Below, one piece after another: positions 10,069 through 20,838 of a stretch of DNA of 64,000 bases. How positions within the stretch are numbered: position 1 is the first letter of the stretch; every line of letters begins with the position of its first letter. The notes below the pieces were generated by a model. It worked only from the letters and a program-made list of their open reading frames with translations, had not been told where the DNA came from and made no database searches. This DNA comes from Pseudomonas costantinii. Lineage in GTDB: Bacteria > Pseudomonadota > Gammaproteobacteria > Pseudomonadales > Pseudomonadaceae. The stretch lies in assembly GCF_001870435.1 (NCBI RefSeq), contig NZ_MDDR01000004.1, positions 49,052 to 113,051 of the forward strand, written 5' to 3'. A program made the translations under genes and the position numbers.

Positions 10069-10248
10069 GCGTCTGCATGTTTGATTCGGCAGGCGTGACA
10101 GGTTTTTCGAGGAAAGTGCCCGACGAGGCCGGTTATGGGTCGTTCGTCACGTCGTTCTTGCGCGTTGTTTATGCAGGAGCAGGGCGTTTTCTGCTTCACT
10201 CAAGGCTCGGCCGAGGGCTGGCCGCCCGGATCATAGGGGAATGGCGTA

Positions 10249-11436
10249 ATGGCAACGGTAGACCGCTGGCTGCTGCCAGATGGCATCGAAGAAGTACTGC
10301 CACCAGAAGCTGCGCGCATTGAAGTGGCGCGTCGTCAGGTGTTGGATCTGTTCCAGAGCTGGGGTTACGAGTTTGTCGTGACCCCCCATATCGAGTACCT
10401 GGAATCCCTGCTGACTGGCGCGGGCCAGGACCTGGATCTGCGCACCTTCAAGGTCATCGACCCGCAGTCGGGCCGGCAAATGGGCTTCCGTGCCGACATC
10501 ACGCCGCAAGTGGCGCGTATCGATGCGCACACCCTGCGTCGCGAAGGGCCGAGCCGTCTGTGCTACGCCGGCAGTGTGCTGCATGCTCAGCCGCGTGCCT
10601 TGTCATCTTCCCGTAGCCCGATCCAACTGGGCGCCGAGCTGTATGGCGATGCGAGTCCGAGCAGCGACGTTGAAGTGATCAGCTTGATGTTGGCCATGCT
10701 GCAGCTGGCTGATGTGCCGGATGTCCACATGGATCTGGGCCACGTCGGCATCTACCGTGGCCTGGCCCGTGCGGCCGGTTTATCCGGTGAGGTCGAGCAA
10801 CAGTTGTTCGATGCCTTGCAGCGTAAGGCTATCGATGAAGTGATTGCTCTCACCGAAGGTGTCCCTGCTGACCTGGCCGGCATGCTGCGCGCGCTGGTGA
10901 ATCTGTGCGGTGGCCGTGAAGTGTTGGTGGCTGCGCGTGAGCGCCTGGCCAATGCGCCAGCGCCGGTATTGGCTGCGCTGAACGACGTGCTGGCCATCGC
11001 CGAGCAGTTGTCGGCGCGCTTCCCGGAGCTGCCGCTGTATTTTGACCTGGGTGAGTTGCGCGGTTACCACTACCACACGGGTGTGGTGTTCGCGGTGTTT
11101 GTACCGGGTGTTGGCCAAGCCATCGCCCAAGGCGGTCGTTATGACGATATCGGCGCTGACTTCGGTCGTGCACGTCCGGCGACTGGCTTTTCCACCGATT
11201 TGAAAACCCTGGTGACCCTGGGGCGTGCTGAGGTCGAGCTGCCGTCTGGTGGCATCTGGATGCCCGACAGTACGGACGCAGCACTCTGGCAGCAGGTTTG
11301 TCAGTTGCGCAGTGAGGGTCAGCGTGTCGTCCAGGCTTTGCCTGGGCAGCCATTGGCCGCCGCCCGTGAAGCGGACTGCGACCGGCAATTGATTCTGCAG
11401 AACGGGCTTTGGCAAGTATCGCCACTGGCTTCTTGA
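10249..11436 (+). CDS. hisZ: ATP phosphoribosyltransferase regulatory subunit HisZ
   Basis: This 395-residue paralogue of histidyl-tRNA synthetase has no aminoacylation role; it forms a hetero-octamer with short-form HisG and is needed for histidine synthesis and feedback control. The class II synthetase core is seen in [18 protein letters not shown], the motif-2-like [12 protein letters not shown], and [23 protein letters not shown] 10249 follows a GGGGA site. It precedes purA by 54 bp, as in other pseudomonads, and likely shares its transcript. Confidence 0.93.
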   Translation: MATVDRWLLPDGIEEVLPPEAARIEVARRQVLDLFQSWGYEFVVTPHIEYLESLLTGAGQDLDLRTFKVIDPQSGRQMGFRADITPQVARIDAHTLRREGPSRLCYAGSVLHAQPRALSSSRSPIQLGAELYGDASPSSDVEVISLMLAMLQLADVPDVHMDLGHVGIYRGLARAAGLSGEVEQQLFDALQRKAIDEVIALTEGVPADLAGMLRALVNLCGGREVLVAARERLANAPAPVLAALNDVLAIAEQLSARFPELPLYFDLGELRGYHYHTGVVFAVFVPGVGQAIAQGGRYDDIGADFGRARPATGFSTDLKTLVTLGRAEVELPSGGIWMPDSTDAALWQQVCQLRSEGQRVVQALPGQPLAAAREADCDRQLILQNGLWQVSPLAS

Positions 11437-12780
<1,344 letters not shown>

Positions 12781-12801
12781 TAAGCTGTTGATGTAAAAAG
12801 C

Positions 12802-12828
12802 AAAGGGCTCCTTCGGGAGCCCTTTGTC
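12802..12828 (+). terminator. purA terminator
   Basis: AAAGGGCTCC, a TTCG tetraloop and GGAGCCCTTT form a perfect ten-base-pair stem 21 bp after the purA stop. The T-tract is interrupted, but the stem runs into CTTTGTCGTTT. Confidence 0.85.
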
Positions 12829-12919
12829 GTTTCTCGCTGGCAAACGGCACGACCCTTGCTATGGTTCTTCCTTTCGCGGTGCTATCAAATTAATGGCACC
12901 CGTGGTGGAGGGATTTCCA

Positions 12920-14854
12920 GTGTCTGCTGTTCTCTCATTGTTACAAAGCCGTCTGTTGCGGCCAGTGTTCGTTACCCTAGGTATCGCTCTTTTGGTGCAG
13001 GTGCTGGTGGCCGTCGCTCTGACGCGGAGCACCGTCACGGCATTGGAAGCCGATTTGGGCAACCGCCTGGGTATCGACAGCCAGAAGCTGTCTGGCGAAC
13101 TGGCGCAGGCCGGCAAGGAAGTCACCTCCAGTTTGGACAGCCTGTCTTCCAGCACCCGCCAGCGTCTCACCAGCGGTTTGTCTTCGCGCTTGCAGGAAGA
13201 GCAGAAGCAGCTGCGTGCGACCCTGGAAAAAGACCTGCAAGACTCTGCCAATGACATGGCGCAGTTGCTGGCCTCGGTGGCGCCACGCGCCATGTGGGAC
13301 AATGATGTGCCGACGCTGTCGGAGTTTGCCCGGCGTGCGCAACGTAATCCCAATGTGCTGTTCGTGGTGTATGACGACGCAGCCGGGGAGCATCTGACCC
13401 GTTACCTGAACCGAGACAACCCGATCAACCAGGCGCTGTTGGCAAAAGGCCAGGGCGACCGCGCCTTGGACAAAGTGCTGAGCGCCGCCAAGAACGACCC
13501 GTCGGTGTACTACGTCGAGGCCTCCATCAGCCCTAATGGCGTGGAGATCGGCAAAGTCATCATGGGCGTCTCGACAGCCTCGGTTGAGACCGACCTGGCG
13601 GCGTTGGATAAGCGTTTTGCCGCGCTGATTGCCAGCAGTGACCAGTTGGTGGGCGACAGCCTGAAAGGCGCAGCTGCCGACAGCGCAGCCGCCATGGGCG
13701 CTCGCCTGCAGTCGGCGCAAGCCACTGCCACCCAGATGGCCGCCAACACCACCAGTGCCGTACAGGACGCGGCGGGTACCTTGCGCTGGCGCATTGGCAT
13801 GGGGCTCGCAATTGTCGGATTCGGTGTATTGCTGCTGATCGCCATTGTGTTGGGGCGTCGCGTGGTTAATCGCCTGAAGCTGCTGATCGCCGCTATGAAT
13901 GATCTGGCTGCGGGTGAGGGCGACCTTACCAAGCGCGTGCAGATCAGCAGCAAGGATGAAATCGGCGACATGGCCTCGGCGGTCAATCGCTTTGTGGATA
14001 AGTTGCAGCCGATCGTACGTGAGGCGGGCGATGTGGCTCAGCGTACCGGTGTGGAAATCGGCGCCATGACCTTGCGCAATGCCGGTGCCGATGCGGCGGC
14101 GGGTTTGCAGCGTGATGAAGTGGCAGAGAGCTTGCGCGCGCTGTCGCAAATGGCCGATGAGGCCCAGGCCGAAAGCCACGCGATGCAGGCGGCGTTGCAG
14201 CAGGTGGTGGATATTCGCCAGGCAACGGATGAGAACTCGCGCACCTCAGCAGAGGTTGGTAGCTTGATCGAGGCGTTGGCCGGGCAGGTTCAGACCGGCG
14301 CCAAGGTGATCGAGCGTCTGGCCCAACAAAGCGAGCAGATTGAGGTGGTGCTGACGGTGATCCACGGTATCGCCGAGCAAACCAACTTGCTGGCCCTTAA
14401 CGCGGCTATCGAAGCTGCGCGTGCCGGTGAAACCGGACGTGGCTTCGCGGTAGTGGCGGACGAAGTGCGTGCACTGGCCAGCAAAACCCAGAGCTCTACA
14501 GGTGATATCCAGGCGCACATTGTGGCGTTGCAGCAAGGCGCACGCGAGGCGGTGGAAACCATCGGCAAGGCTGGGCGCCAGGCCAGTGAGGGTCTGCTGG
14601 TGCTGCGCGACAGCGTGCGTTTACAGCAGACGGTACAGGCGTCGGTGGAGCAGGTGCATGCGGCGATTGGGCTGGCGACGCGGGCGGCTGAGCATCAGGC
14701 TCAAGGCGCGCAAGCGGTGCGTGGGCGGGTCGAGGTGATCCATGCCCAGGCTGAGCGTGCTGCACAGGCGGTGGTAGAAACTACGGCCAGTGGCAAAGTG
14801 TTGGATGGGTTGGCGGCGCAGTTGAAGGCGAGCTTGGGGCAGTTCAGAGCCTGA
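12920..14854 (+). CDS. Methyl-accepting chemotaxis protein
   Basis: This 644-residue chemoreceptor has a membrane helix near residues 12-32, a periplasmic region of about 260 residues rich in Ser/Ala/Gln helices with a central globular sensing segment, a second helix around 292-315 ([18 protein letters not shown]), a HAMP domain and a cytoplasmic signalling domain. The hairpin tip is [20 protein letters not shown]. No C-terminal CheR/CheB-binding pentapeptide is seen. The GTG start follows GGAGGG at 12907-12912, which decides it over upstream in-frame codons. The ligand is unknown. It commonly sits after purA in Pseudomonas. Confidence 0.9.
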   Translation: MSAVLSLLQSRLLRPVFVTLGIALLVQVLVAVALTRSTVTALEADLGNRLGIDSQKLSGELAQAGKEVTSSLDSLSSSTRQRLTSGLSSRLQEEQKQLRATLEKDLQDSANDMAQLLASVAPRAMWDNDVPTLSEFARRAQRNPNVLFVVYDDAAGEHLTRYLNRDNPINQALLAKGQGDRALDKVLSAAKNDPSVYYVEASISPNGVEIGKVIMGVSTASVETDLAALDKRFAALIASSDQLVGDSLKGAAADSAAAMGARLQSAQATATQMAANTTSAVQDAAGTLRWRIGMGLAIVGFGVLLLIAIVLGRRVVNRLKLLIAAMNDLAAGEGDLTKRVQISSKDEIGDMASAVNRFVDKLQPIVREAGDVAQRTGVEIGAMTLRNAGADAAAGLQRDEVAESLRALSQMADEAQAESHAMQAALQQVVDIRQATDENSRTSAEVGSLIEALAGQVQTGAKVIERLAQQSEQIEVVLTVIHGIAEQTNLLALNAAIEAARAGETGRGFAVVADEVRALASKTQSSTGDIQAHIVALQQGAREAVETIGKAGRQASEGLLVLRDSVRLQQTVQASVEQVHAAIGLATRAAEHQAQGAQAVRGRVEVIHAQAERAAQAVVETTASGKVLDGLAAQLKASLGQFRA

Positions 14855-14930
14855 GGGTGTCTGGCCTGGCCTCATCGCAGGCAGGCCAGCTTGTGCCATT
14901 CGCCGGGAACATTTTTAAACCCCTGAAACG

Positions 14931-14953
14931 AAAAAACCCGCTTTCGCGGGTTT
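14931..14953 (-). terminator. Terminator of the first tRNA-Leu gene
   Basis: On the minus strand AACCCGC-GAAA-GCGGGTT is followed by a T-run. It lies 11 bp after the tRNA 3' end. Confidence 0.88.
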
Positions 14954-14963
14954 GATCTGAATT

Positions 14964-15050
14964 TGGTGCCCAGGAGAAGACTCGAACTTCCACGACCTTG
15001 CGATCACCAGCACCTGAAGCTGGCGTGTCTACCAATTTCACCACCTGGGC
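14964..15050 (-). tRNA. tRNA-Leu (anticodon CAG), copy 1
   Basis: The minus strand holds an 87-nt class II tRNA with acceptor arms GCCCAGG and CCTGGGC, D-loop AATTGGTAGAC, anticodon stem CCAGC/GCTGG around loop TTCAGGT (anticodon CAG), a long variable arm, T-arm GTTCGAGTC and encoded CCA. It decodes CUG, the dominant leucine codon in this genome. It is a separate transcription unit with its own promoter at 15085-15113. Confidence 0.96.
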
Positions 15051-15084
15051 AGCATCAGCAACGTTGCCGCTGTTGATGGAGCGA

Positions 15085-15113
15085 ACTATACGGAGCGCTT
15101 TTTGATCTGTAAA
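15085..15113 (-). promoter_or_regulatory. Sigma-70 promoter of tRNA-Leu copy 1
   Basis: On the minus strand TTTACA (15108-15113) and TATAGT (15085-15090) are separated by exactly 17 bp, and the tRNA begins 34 bp downstream of the -10. Confidence 0.8.
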
Positions 15114-15170
15114 CCCCTGATATCAAAAATATAATTCAATATTCTCGTTAAAAATCAAAGGCCTGAAACG

Positions 15171-15193
15171 AAAAAACCCGCTTTCGCGGGTTT
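15171..15193 (-). terminator. Terminator of the second tRNA-Leu gene
   Basis: This is the same hairpin as at 14931-14953, in the duplicated unit. It should stop the copy 2 transcript before copy 1. Confidence 0.88.
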
Positions 15194-15203
15194 GATCTGA
15201 ATT

Positions 15204-15290
15204 TGGTGCCCAGGAGAAGACTCGAACTTCCACGACCTTGCGATCACCAGCACCTGAAGCTGGCGTGTCTACCAATTTCACCACCTGGGC
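15204..15290 (-). tRNA. tRNA-Leu (anticodon CAG), copy 2
   Basis: This is identical in sequence to the copy at 14964-15050, with encoded CCA and anticodon CAG. The two copies raise gene dosage for the major leucine tRNA. Each has its own promoter and terminator, so they are not cotranscribed by necessity. Confidence 0.96.
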
Positions 15291-15324
15291 AGCATCAACA
15301 ACGTTGCCGTCGTCGATGGCGCGC

Positions 15325-15353
15325 ACTATACGTAGGGGACTTTGAGCTGTAAA
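15325..15353 (-). promoter_or_regulatory. Sigma-70 promoter of tRNA-Leu copy 2
   Basis: TTTACA (15348-15353 on the minus strand) and TATAGT (15325-15330) have 17-bp spacing. Both hexamers are the same as in the first copy while the spacer has diverged, which fits selection on the promoter. Confidence 0.8.
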
Positions 15354-15514
15354 GCCCTGCCATGAAAAAAGCCTGGAAAATTTCGCCAATGGTCGTGCAA
15401 GGTGTCCGACGCGGGCTGCAAAGGGCTTTTAAACGCTTGTTGATGTCTGAAATTTCCCGTTTCAATACGCGTATGCCAAACTAACCCGCATATAGACAAG
15501 GTGAAAACTCTCTA

Positions 15515-18148
15515 ATGGCCGATTGGCAGTCCCTCGATCCCGAGGCCGCTCGTGAAGCGGAAAAATATGAAAACCCTATTCCTAGCCGCGAACTGATCCT
15601 GGCGCATCTCGCCGATCGTGGTTCGCCTGCTAGCCGCGAGCAGCTGGTTGAAGAGTTCGGTCTGACCACCGAAGACCAGCTCGAAGCCCTGCGCCGCCGT
15701 TTGCGTGCCATGGAGCGCGACGCTCAACTGATCTACACCCGCCGTGGCACTTACGCGCCGGTAGATAAGCTTGACCTGATCCTGGGCCGCATTGCCGGAC
15801 ACCGTGATGGCTTCGGCTTCCTGATCCCGGACGACGGTAGCGACGACCTGTTCATGAGCCCGGCGCAAATGCGCCTGGTGTTCGATGGCGACCGTGCCTT
15901 GGCGCGCGTCTCCGGTCTGGACCGTCGTGGTCGCCGTGAAGGCGTGATTGTCGAAGTGGTTTCCCGTGCCCACGAGGCCATCGTCGGCCGTTACTTCGAA
16001 GAGGGCGGTATCGGCTTTGTGGTGCCGGATAACCCGAAGGTCCAGCAGGAAGTGCTGATCACCCCGGGCCGCAATGGCGCCGCTAAGGTCGGTCAGTTCG
16101 TCGAGGTGAAAATCACCCACTGGCCAACCGCGCGCTTCCAGCCTCAGGGCGATATCGTTGAAGTGGTCGGCAACTACATGGCGCCGGGCATGGAAATCGA
16201 TGTTGCGCTGCGCACCTACGATATTCCTCACGTCTGGCCTGAGGCTGTGCTGAAAGAAGCTGCCAAGCTCAAGCCGCAAGTTGAAGAAAAAGACAAAGAA
16301 AAACGCATCGATCTGCGCCATCTGCCGTTCGTTACCATCGACGGCGAAGATGCCCGCGACTTCGATGATGCGGTCTACTGCGAAGCCAAGCCTGGCAAGT
16401 TGCGCCTGTTCTCCGGCGGCTGGAAGTTGTTCGTCGCGATTGCCGACGTCTCCAGCTACGTGAAGATCGGTTCTGCCCTGGATAACGAAGCCCAGGTGCG
16501 CGGCAACTCCGTGTACTTCCCTGAGCGCGTGATTCCGATGCTGCCTGAGCAGTTGTCCAACGGTCTGTGCTCCCTGAATCCGAAAGTCGACCGTTTGGCC
16601 ATGGTGTGCGAGATGACTATCTCGAAAACCGGCGAAATGACCGACTACCAGTTCTACGAAGCGGTGATCCACTCCCAGGCACGCCTGACCTACAACAAGG
16701 TCAGCACCATCCTGGAAGCGCCGAAGACCAGCGAAGCCAAGGCTCTGCGCACCGAATACGCTGGCGTGGTTCCGCACCTCAAGCAGTTGTACTCGTTGTA
16801 CAAGGTGTTGCTGGGCGCCCGTCACGTACGTGGTGCGATCGATTTTGAAACCCAGGAAACCCGAATTGTCTTCGGTTCCGAGCGCAAGATCGCCGCGATT
16901 ACGCCAACCACGCGTAACGATGCACACAAGCTGATCGAGGAATGCATGTTGGCAGCCAACGTGGCTACCGCTGAATTCCTGAAAAAGCACGAAATTCCTG
17001 CGTTGTACCGGGTGCACGACGGCCCGCCGCCAGAGCGCCTGGAGAAGCTGCGTGCGTTCCTCGGTGAGCTCGGCCTGTCCCTGCACAAAGGCAAGGACGG
17101 TCCATCGCCGAAGGATTACCAGGCACTGTTGGCAGGCATCAAGGATCGTCCGGATTTCCACGTGATCCAGACCGTTATGCTGCGCTCTCTGAGTCAGGCG
17201 GTGTACAGCGCCGACAACCAGGGCCACTTCGGTCTGAATTACGAGGCGTATACCCACTTCACCTCGCCGATTCGCCGTTACCCGGACCTGCTCACGCACC
17301 GCGCTATCCGCAGCGTGATCCACTCCAAGCAGAACACCCCGCACGTCAAGCGCGCCGGTGCCATGACCATTCCGAAGGCGCGGATTTATCCGTACGACGA
17401 AGCGGCCCTGGAACAACTGGGCGAGCAGTGCTCCATGAGCGAGCGCCGTGCCGACGAAGCGACCCGCGACGTGGTGAACTGGCTCAAGTGCGAGTTCATG
17501 AAGGATCGCGTAGGCGAATCGTTCCCGGGTGTGATCACTGCCGTGACCGGCTTTGGCCTGTTCGTCGAGCTGACCGACATTTACGTCGAGGGCCTGGTAC
17601 ACGTCACCGCCTTGCCGGGTGATTACTACCACTTCGATCCTGTGCATCACCGCCTGGCGGGCGAGCGCACCGGTCGCAGCTTCCGATTGGGCGACACCGT
17701 GGAAGTGCAGGTCATGCGCGTCGACCTCGACGAGCGCAAGATTGACTTCGGTATGCCTGAGCAAACTATCGATACGCCGACCGGCCGCAAAAAGCGTGGC
17801 GGCGAAACCGCAGCTCCAGCCGCCAAAGGCAAAGGCGCTCCTGCGAAAGCAGCTGCTGAGCCTGAGCCGGCCAAGGCGGGCCGTCGTTCGTCTTCCAAAG
17901 ACAAGGCCCCTGAAGCCTACCGTCCAAGTGATGCCGCCGCGAAAAACGCCGAGCTGCGCAAAAGCCGCGAGTTGAAGCAGCAGTTGCTCAATGAAGCCAA
18001 AAGCGGTGGTAAAGCGGCGTCTGGGGGAAAGTCCCACGGGGCGGAAAAACCGTCGAGCAAGCCAAGTAAACACCGTAAAGGCCCGCCTAAAGCGGGTTCG
18101 GCTCCCGCGAAAAGCGGCGGGTCGCGCAAACCTAAGGCCAAGTCATGA
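15515..18148 (+). CDS. rnr: Ribonuclease R
   Basis: This 877-residue 3'-5' exoribonuclease degrades structured RNA and takes part in rRNA quality control and trans-translation. Order of domains: winged-helix N-terminus (about 1-85), two cold-shock/OB domains, the RNB catalytic domain with DGEDARDFDDAV at about residues 275-286 holding the metal-binding aspartates, then an S1 domain starting near 665 (VGESFPGVITAVTGFGLFVE). A Lys/Ala/Pro/Ser-rich basic tail of about 115 residues closes it, as in other RNase R proteins. The TGA of rnr overlaps the rlmB ATG. Confidence 0.96.
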   Translation: MADWQSLDPEAAREAEKYENPIPSRELILAHLADRGSPASREQLVEEFGLTTEDQLEALRRRLRAMERDAQLIYTRRGTYAPVDKLDLILGRIAGHRDGFGFLIPDDGSDDLFMSPAQMRLVFDGDRALARVSGLDRRGRREGVIVEVVSRAHEAIVGRYFEEGGIGFVVPDNPKVQQEVLITPGRNGAAKVGQFVEVKITHWPTARFQPQGDIVEVVGNYMAPGMEIDVALRTYDIPHVWPEAVLKEAAKLKPQVEEKDKEKRIDLRHLPFVTIDGEDARDFDDAVYCEAKPGKLRLFSGGWKLFVAIADVSSYVKIGSALDNEAQVRGNSVYFPERVIPMLPEQLSNGLCSLNPKVDRLAMVCEMTISKTGEMTDYQFYEAVIHSQARLTYNKVSTILEAPKTSEAKALRTEYAGVVPHLKQLYSLYKVLLGARHVRGAIDFETQETRIVFGSERKIAAITPTTRNDAHKLIEECMLAANVATAEFLKKHEIPALYRVHDGPPPERLEKLRAFLGELGLSLHKGKDGPSPKDYQALLAGIKDRPDFHVIQTVMLRSLSQAVYSADNQGHFGLNYEAYTHFTSPIRRYPDLLTHRAIRSVIHSKQNTPHVKRAGAMTIPKARIYPYDEAALEQLGEQCSMSERRADEATRDVVNWLKCEFMKDRVGESFPGVITAVTGFGLFVELTDIYVEGLVHVTALPGDYYHFDPVHHRLAGERTGRSFRLGDTVEVQVMRVDLDERKIDFGMPEQTIDTPTGRKKRGGETAAPAAKGKGAPAKAAAEPEPAKAGRRSSSKDKAPEAYRPSDAAAKNAELRKSRELKQQLLNEAKSGGKAASGGKSHGAEKPSSKPSKHRKGPPKAGSAPAKSGGSRKPKAKS

Positions 18149-18900
18149 GTCTGGAAAAAATCTACGGCGTGCACGCCGTAGAAGCACTGCTGCGTCACCA
18201 CCCTAAGCGCGTCAAGCAAGTGTGGCTGGCCGAAGGCCGTAGCGAGCCGCGCGTGCAAGCGCTGGTCGAGTTGGCTACCCAAAACAAAGTTGCCATCGGT
18301 CAGGCCGAGCGTCGTGAAATGGACGTGTGGGTGGACGGCGTTCACCAGGGCGTGGTTGCGGACGTGAGCCCGAGCCAGGTCTGGGGCGAAGCAATGCTCG
18401 ACGAACTGCTCGACCGTACTGAAGGCGCTCCGCTGTTGCTGGTGCTGGACGGCGTGACTGACCCGCACAACCTTGGCGCTTGCCTGCGTTCGGCGGACGC
18501 TGCCGGTGCGCTGGCGGTGATCGTGCCAAAAGACAAGTCGGCCACTCTCACGCCAGTCGTGCGTAAAGTGGCTTGCGGCGCCGCGGAAGTGATTCCGTTG
18601 GTCGCCGTGACCAACCTTGCGCGTACTCTGGAGAAGCTCCAGCAGCGCGGCCTGTGGGTCGTGGGTACGGCAGGCGAGGCCGAGGTCAGCATTTATGACC
18701 AGGACCTCACCGGCCCGACCATCCTGATCATGGGGGCCGAAGGCAAAGGCATGCGTCGCCTGACCCGTGAGCATTGTGACTACCTGGTGAAACTGCCGAT
18801 GGCCGGTAGCGTCAGCAGTCTCAACGTTTCGGTCGCGACCGGCGTGTGCTTGTTTGAAGCGCAGCGTCAGCGTGGCGCGAAGGCCAAGACCAAGAAGTAA
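18145..18900 (+). CDS. rlmB: 23S rRNA (guanosine-2'-O)-methyltransferase RlmB
   Basis: This 251-residue SPOUT methyltransferase modifies G2251 of 23S rRNA in the peptidyl-transferase region. A small N-terminal L30-like RNA-binding domain covers about residues 1-75. The three SpoU motifs are DPHNLGACLRSADAAG, ILIMGAEGKGM and LPMAGSVSSLNVSVATGV. It overlaps rnr by 4 bp (ATGA), so the two RNA genes form an operon. Confidence 0.95.
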   Translation: MSLEKIYGVHAVEALLRHHPKRVKQVWLAEGRSEPRVQALVELATQNKVAIGQAERREMDVWVDGVHQGVVADVSPSQVWGEAMLDELLDRTEGAPLLLVLDGVTDPHNLGACLRSADAAGALAVIVPKDKSATLTPVVRKVACGAAEVIPLVAVTNLARTLEKLQQRGLWVVGTAGEAEVSIYDQDLTGPTILIMGAEGKGMRRLTREHCDYLVKLPMAGSVSSLNVSVATGVCLFEAQRQRGAKAKTKK

Positions 18901-18907
18901 CGGTTTG

Positions 18908-19019
18908 GATCGTTCCCATGCTCTGCGTGGGAATGCATCTTGTGACGCTCCGCGTCACGCTTCAGCAGCGGACGCAGAGCGTCCAGGGCTGCGTTACCAC
19001 GCAGAGCGTGGGAACGATC
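18908..19019. repeat. 112-bp composite inverted-repeat element (GATCGTTCCCACGC family)
   Basis: The element begins GATCGTTCCCA and ends TGGGAACGATC, so the ends are inverted repeats. Inside are four smaller palindromes: the two end hairpins around GCTCTGC/GCAGAGC, GTGACGC...GCGTCAC and GGACGCAGAGCGTCC. A longer relative is at 33663-33797 and single-hairpin versions are at 39612-39641 and 48027-48057. It has the organisation of dispersed non-coding repeats known from Pseudomonas. No coding capacity is seen. Confidence 0.85.
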
Positions 19020-19060
19020 AGTTAATTGCGCGGTGATTGTTCAAATAATCACCAATCACC

Positions 19061-19089
19061 TTGCGCCGTTTCTCCCCCTTCTCTACAAT
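19061..19089 (+). promoter_or_regulatory. Promoter of the rpsF-rpsR-rplI operon
   Basis: TTGCGC (19061-19066) and TACAAT (19084-19089) are separated by 17 bp. The implied leader of about 110 nt before rpsF contains short stems; S6:S18-binding leaders are known for this operon in other bacteria, but I could not match a defined motif here. Confidence 0.6.
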
Positions 19090-19208
19090 TGCGCCCCTTG
19101 CCTTCCTGGCAGGCACCGATGTGCCTCCCTGCGGCAAGATCCATAAGTGTCATTCACTCCTTGTCTGACCGTTTTTGAGCGGCAGGCTACAACCCGTAAG
19201 GAGCATTC

Positions 19209-19631
19209 ATGCGTCATTACGAAATCATCTTTTTGGTCCACCCGGATCAAAGCGAGCAAGTCGGCGGCATGGTAGAGCGTTACACCAAGCTGATCGAAGA
19301 AGACGGCGGCAAAATCCACCGTCTGGAAGATTGGGGCCGTCGTCAACTGGCCTACGCAATCAACAATGTTCACAAGGCTCACTACGTGATGCTGAACGTT
19401 GAGTGCACTGGCAAGGCCCTGGCCGAGCTGGAAGACAACTTCCGCTACAACGATGCTGTGATCCGTAACCTGGTCATCCGTCGCGAAGAAGCCGTTACCG
19501 GCCAATCCGAGATGCTCAAGGCTGAAGAAAACCGCAGTGAGCGCCGTGAGCGTCGCGACCGTCCTGAGCACGAAGGCGCTGATAGCGTTGATAGTGATGA
19601 CAGCGACAACAGCGATAACGCTGACGAGTAA
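19209..19631 (+). CDS. rpsF: 30S ribosomal protein bS6
   Basis: This 140-residue protein binds bS18 and 16S rRNA in the platform of the small subunit. It begins [17 protein letters not shown] and contains [21 protein letters not shown], both typical of bS6. The C-terminal tail from about residue 105 is highly charged and ends in an Asp/Ser/Asn-rich stretch; in E. coli the bS6 tail receives extra glutamates from RimK. A strong AAGGAG site precedes ATG 19209. Confidence 0.97.
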   Translation: MRHYEIIFLVHPDQSEQVGGMVERYTKLIEEDGGKIHRLEDWGRRQLAYAINNVHKAHYVMLNVECTGKALAELEDNFRYNDAVIRNLVIRREEAVTGQSEMLKAEENRSERRERRDRPEHEGADSVDSDDSDNSDNADE

Positions 19632-19659
19632 TCCACGGACCTTTTAAGGAGCCTATCAA

Positions 19660-19890
19660 ATGGCACGTTTCTTCCGTCGTCGTAAATTCTGCCGCTTCAC
19701 CGCTGAAGACGTGAAAGAGATCGATTACAAAGATCTCAACACTCTGAAAGCCTACGTATCCGAGACCGGCAAAATCGTTCCAAGCCGTATCACCGGTACC
19801 AAAGCACGTTATCAGCGTCAGCTGGCCACCGCTATCAAGCGCGCCCGCTTCCTGGCCCTGCTGGCCTACACCGACAGCCACGGCCGCTGA
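19660..19890 (+). CDS. rpsR: 30S ribosomal protein bS18
   Basis: This 76-residue basic protein has the bS18 core [20 protein letters not shown] and [20 protein letters not shown]. It forms a heterodimer with bS6. AAGGAG lies at about 19646-19651, 9 bp before the ATG. It follows rpsF by 28 bp. Confidence 0.97.
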
Positions 19891-19926
19891 GACCGGGCAG
19901 TCGACAAGTAGTAAGGGATTGAATGC

Positions 19927-20820
19927 ATGCGCGCCTTAGCTGAGTTCATCATGCGCGGTCGCGTGCAAGCCACTCTGGTAGTGGCTGGATGTGCGGCATT
20001 GCCGTTGCTTTATTGGTTGGGTGCTGCCGCAGGTTGCCTTGTGCTCCTGCGGCGCGGTTTGAAGGACGCCCTTGGCGTTCTTGCCCTGGGATTGTTGCCG
20101 GCCTTGATCTGGTGGCTGCAATTCGGCGATCCACGAGTACTTCTGGTACTGCTGGGGTCATCGAGCCTTGCGTTGGTTTTACGCGCAAGTGAGTCCTGGG
20201 TCCGCACGCTGCTGGTCAGCGTGGCATTGGGGTTGGTGTACTCAGTGATGCTTGGCGCGGCTTTCCGCCCGCAAATCGAGGCGCTGTCGCAAGAGATCGT
20301 CAAGATCCTGCCGATGGCCCTCGGGGATCTCTACCAGCAATTGTCGGTAGATGAGCGAGCGCGGTTTGCGTCACTGATTGCCCCGGTCCTGACCGGCCTG
20401 ATTGCGGCATTGTTGCAGGTTGTCAGCGTGCTGAGCCTGATTCTTGGGCGTTATTGGCAGGCGTTGTTGTACAACCCGGGTGGTTTTGGTCGCGAATTTC
20501 GCAGTATCAGAATCCCCGCGGGGCCGGCGATGTTGCTGCTGGCGTGCATGGTTGTCGGGCCGAATTTCGGTCCACAGATGGCCTTGCTGGCGCCGATTTG
20601 CAGCGTACCGCTGGTGTTTGCCGGACTGGCCCTGATTCATGGGCTCGTTGCGCGAAAGCGCCTGGCCAAGTTTTGGCTGGTGGGGTTGTACGTGACGCTG
20701 TTGCTGTTTATGCAGCTGATCTATCCGTTACTCGTGGTTTTGGCCATTGTCGACGGCCTGATTGATTTTCGCGGTCGTCTGGCATCGAAAGATGCCGATA
20801 ACGCGAACGGTGAAGGTTAA
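19927..20820 (+). CDS. Integral membrane protein, DUF2232-like
   Basis: This 297-residue protein has about eight hydrophobic segments and few charged residues. I recall DUF2232-type proteins in exactly this place, between rpsR and rplI, in Pseudomonas. Its function is unknown. It is preceded by AAGGGA at about 19912 and followed 18 bp later by rplI, so it is embedded in a ribosomal protein operon. Because ATG also occurs in another frame at 19923, the start rests on frame continuity. Confidence 0.8.
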   Translation: MRALAEFIMRGRVQATLVVAGCAALPLLYWLGAAAGCLVLLRRGLKDALGVLALGLLPALIWWLQFGDPRVLLVLLGSSSLALVLRASESWVRTLLVSVALGLVYSVMLGAAFRPQIEALSQEIVKILPMALGDLYQQLSVDERARFASLIAPVLTGLIAALLQVVSVLSLILGRYWQALLYNPGGFGREFRSIRIPAGPAMLLLACMVVGPNFGPQMALLAPICSVPLVFAGLALIHGLVARKRLAKFWLVGLYVTLLLFMQLIYPLLVVLAIVDGLIDFRGRLASKDADNANGEG

Positions 20821-20838
20821 AAGTTAGAGGATTTTCAC

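Larger units (their letters stand above)
14922..15309. repeat. Tandem duplication, two ~148-bp units 240 bp apart
   Basis: Bases 14922-15069 and 15162-15309 are identical except at 15058/15298. Each unit holds a terminator and a tRNA-Leu gene. The AT-rich spacer 15114-15161 is not repeated. The promoters just upstream of each unit are similar but not identical. Confidence 0.92.

Noticed and set aside
15512..18073. 853-codon minus-strand frame opposite rnr
   Set aside because: Antisense shadow of RNase R, low-complexity and without domain signatures.
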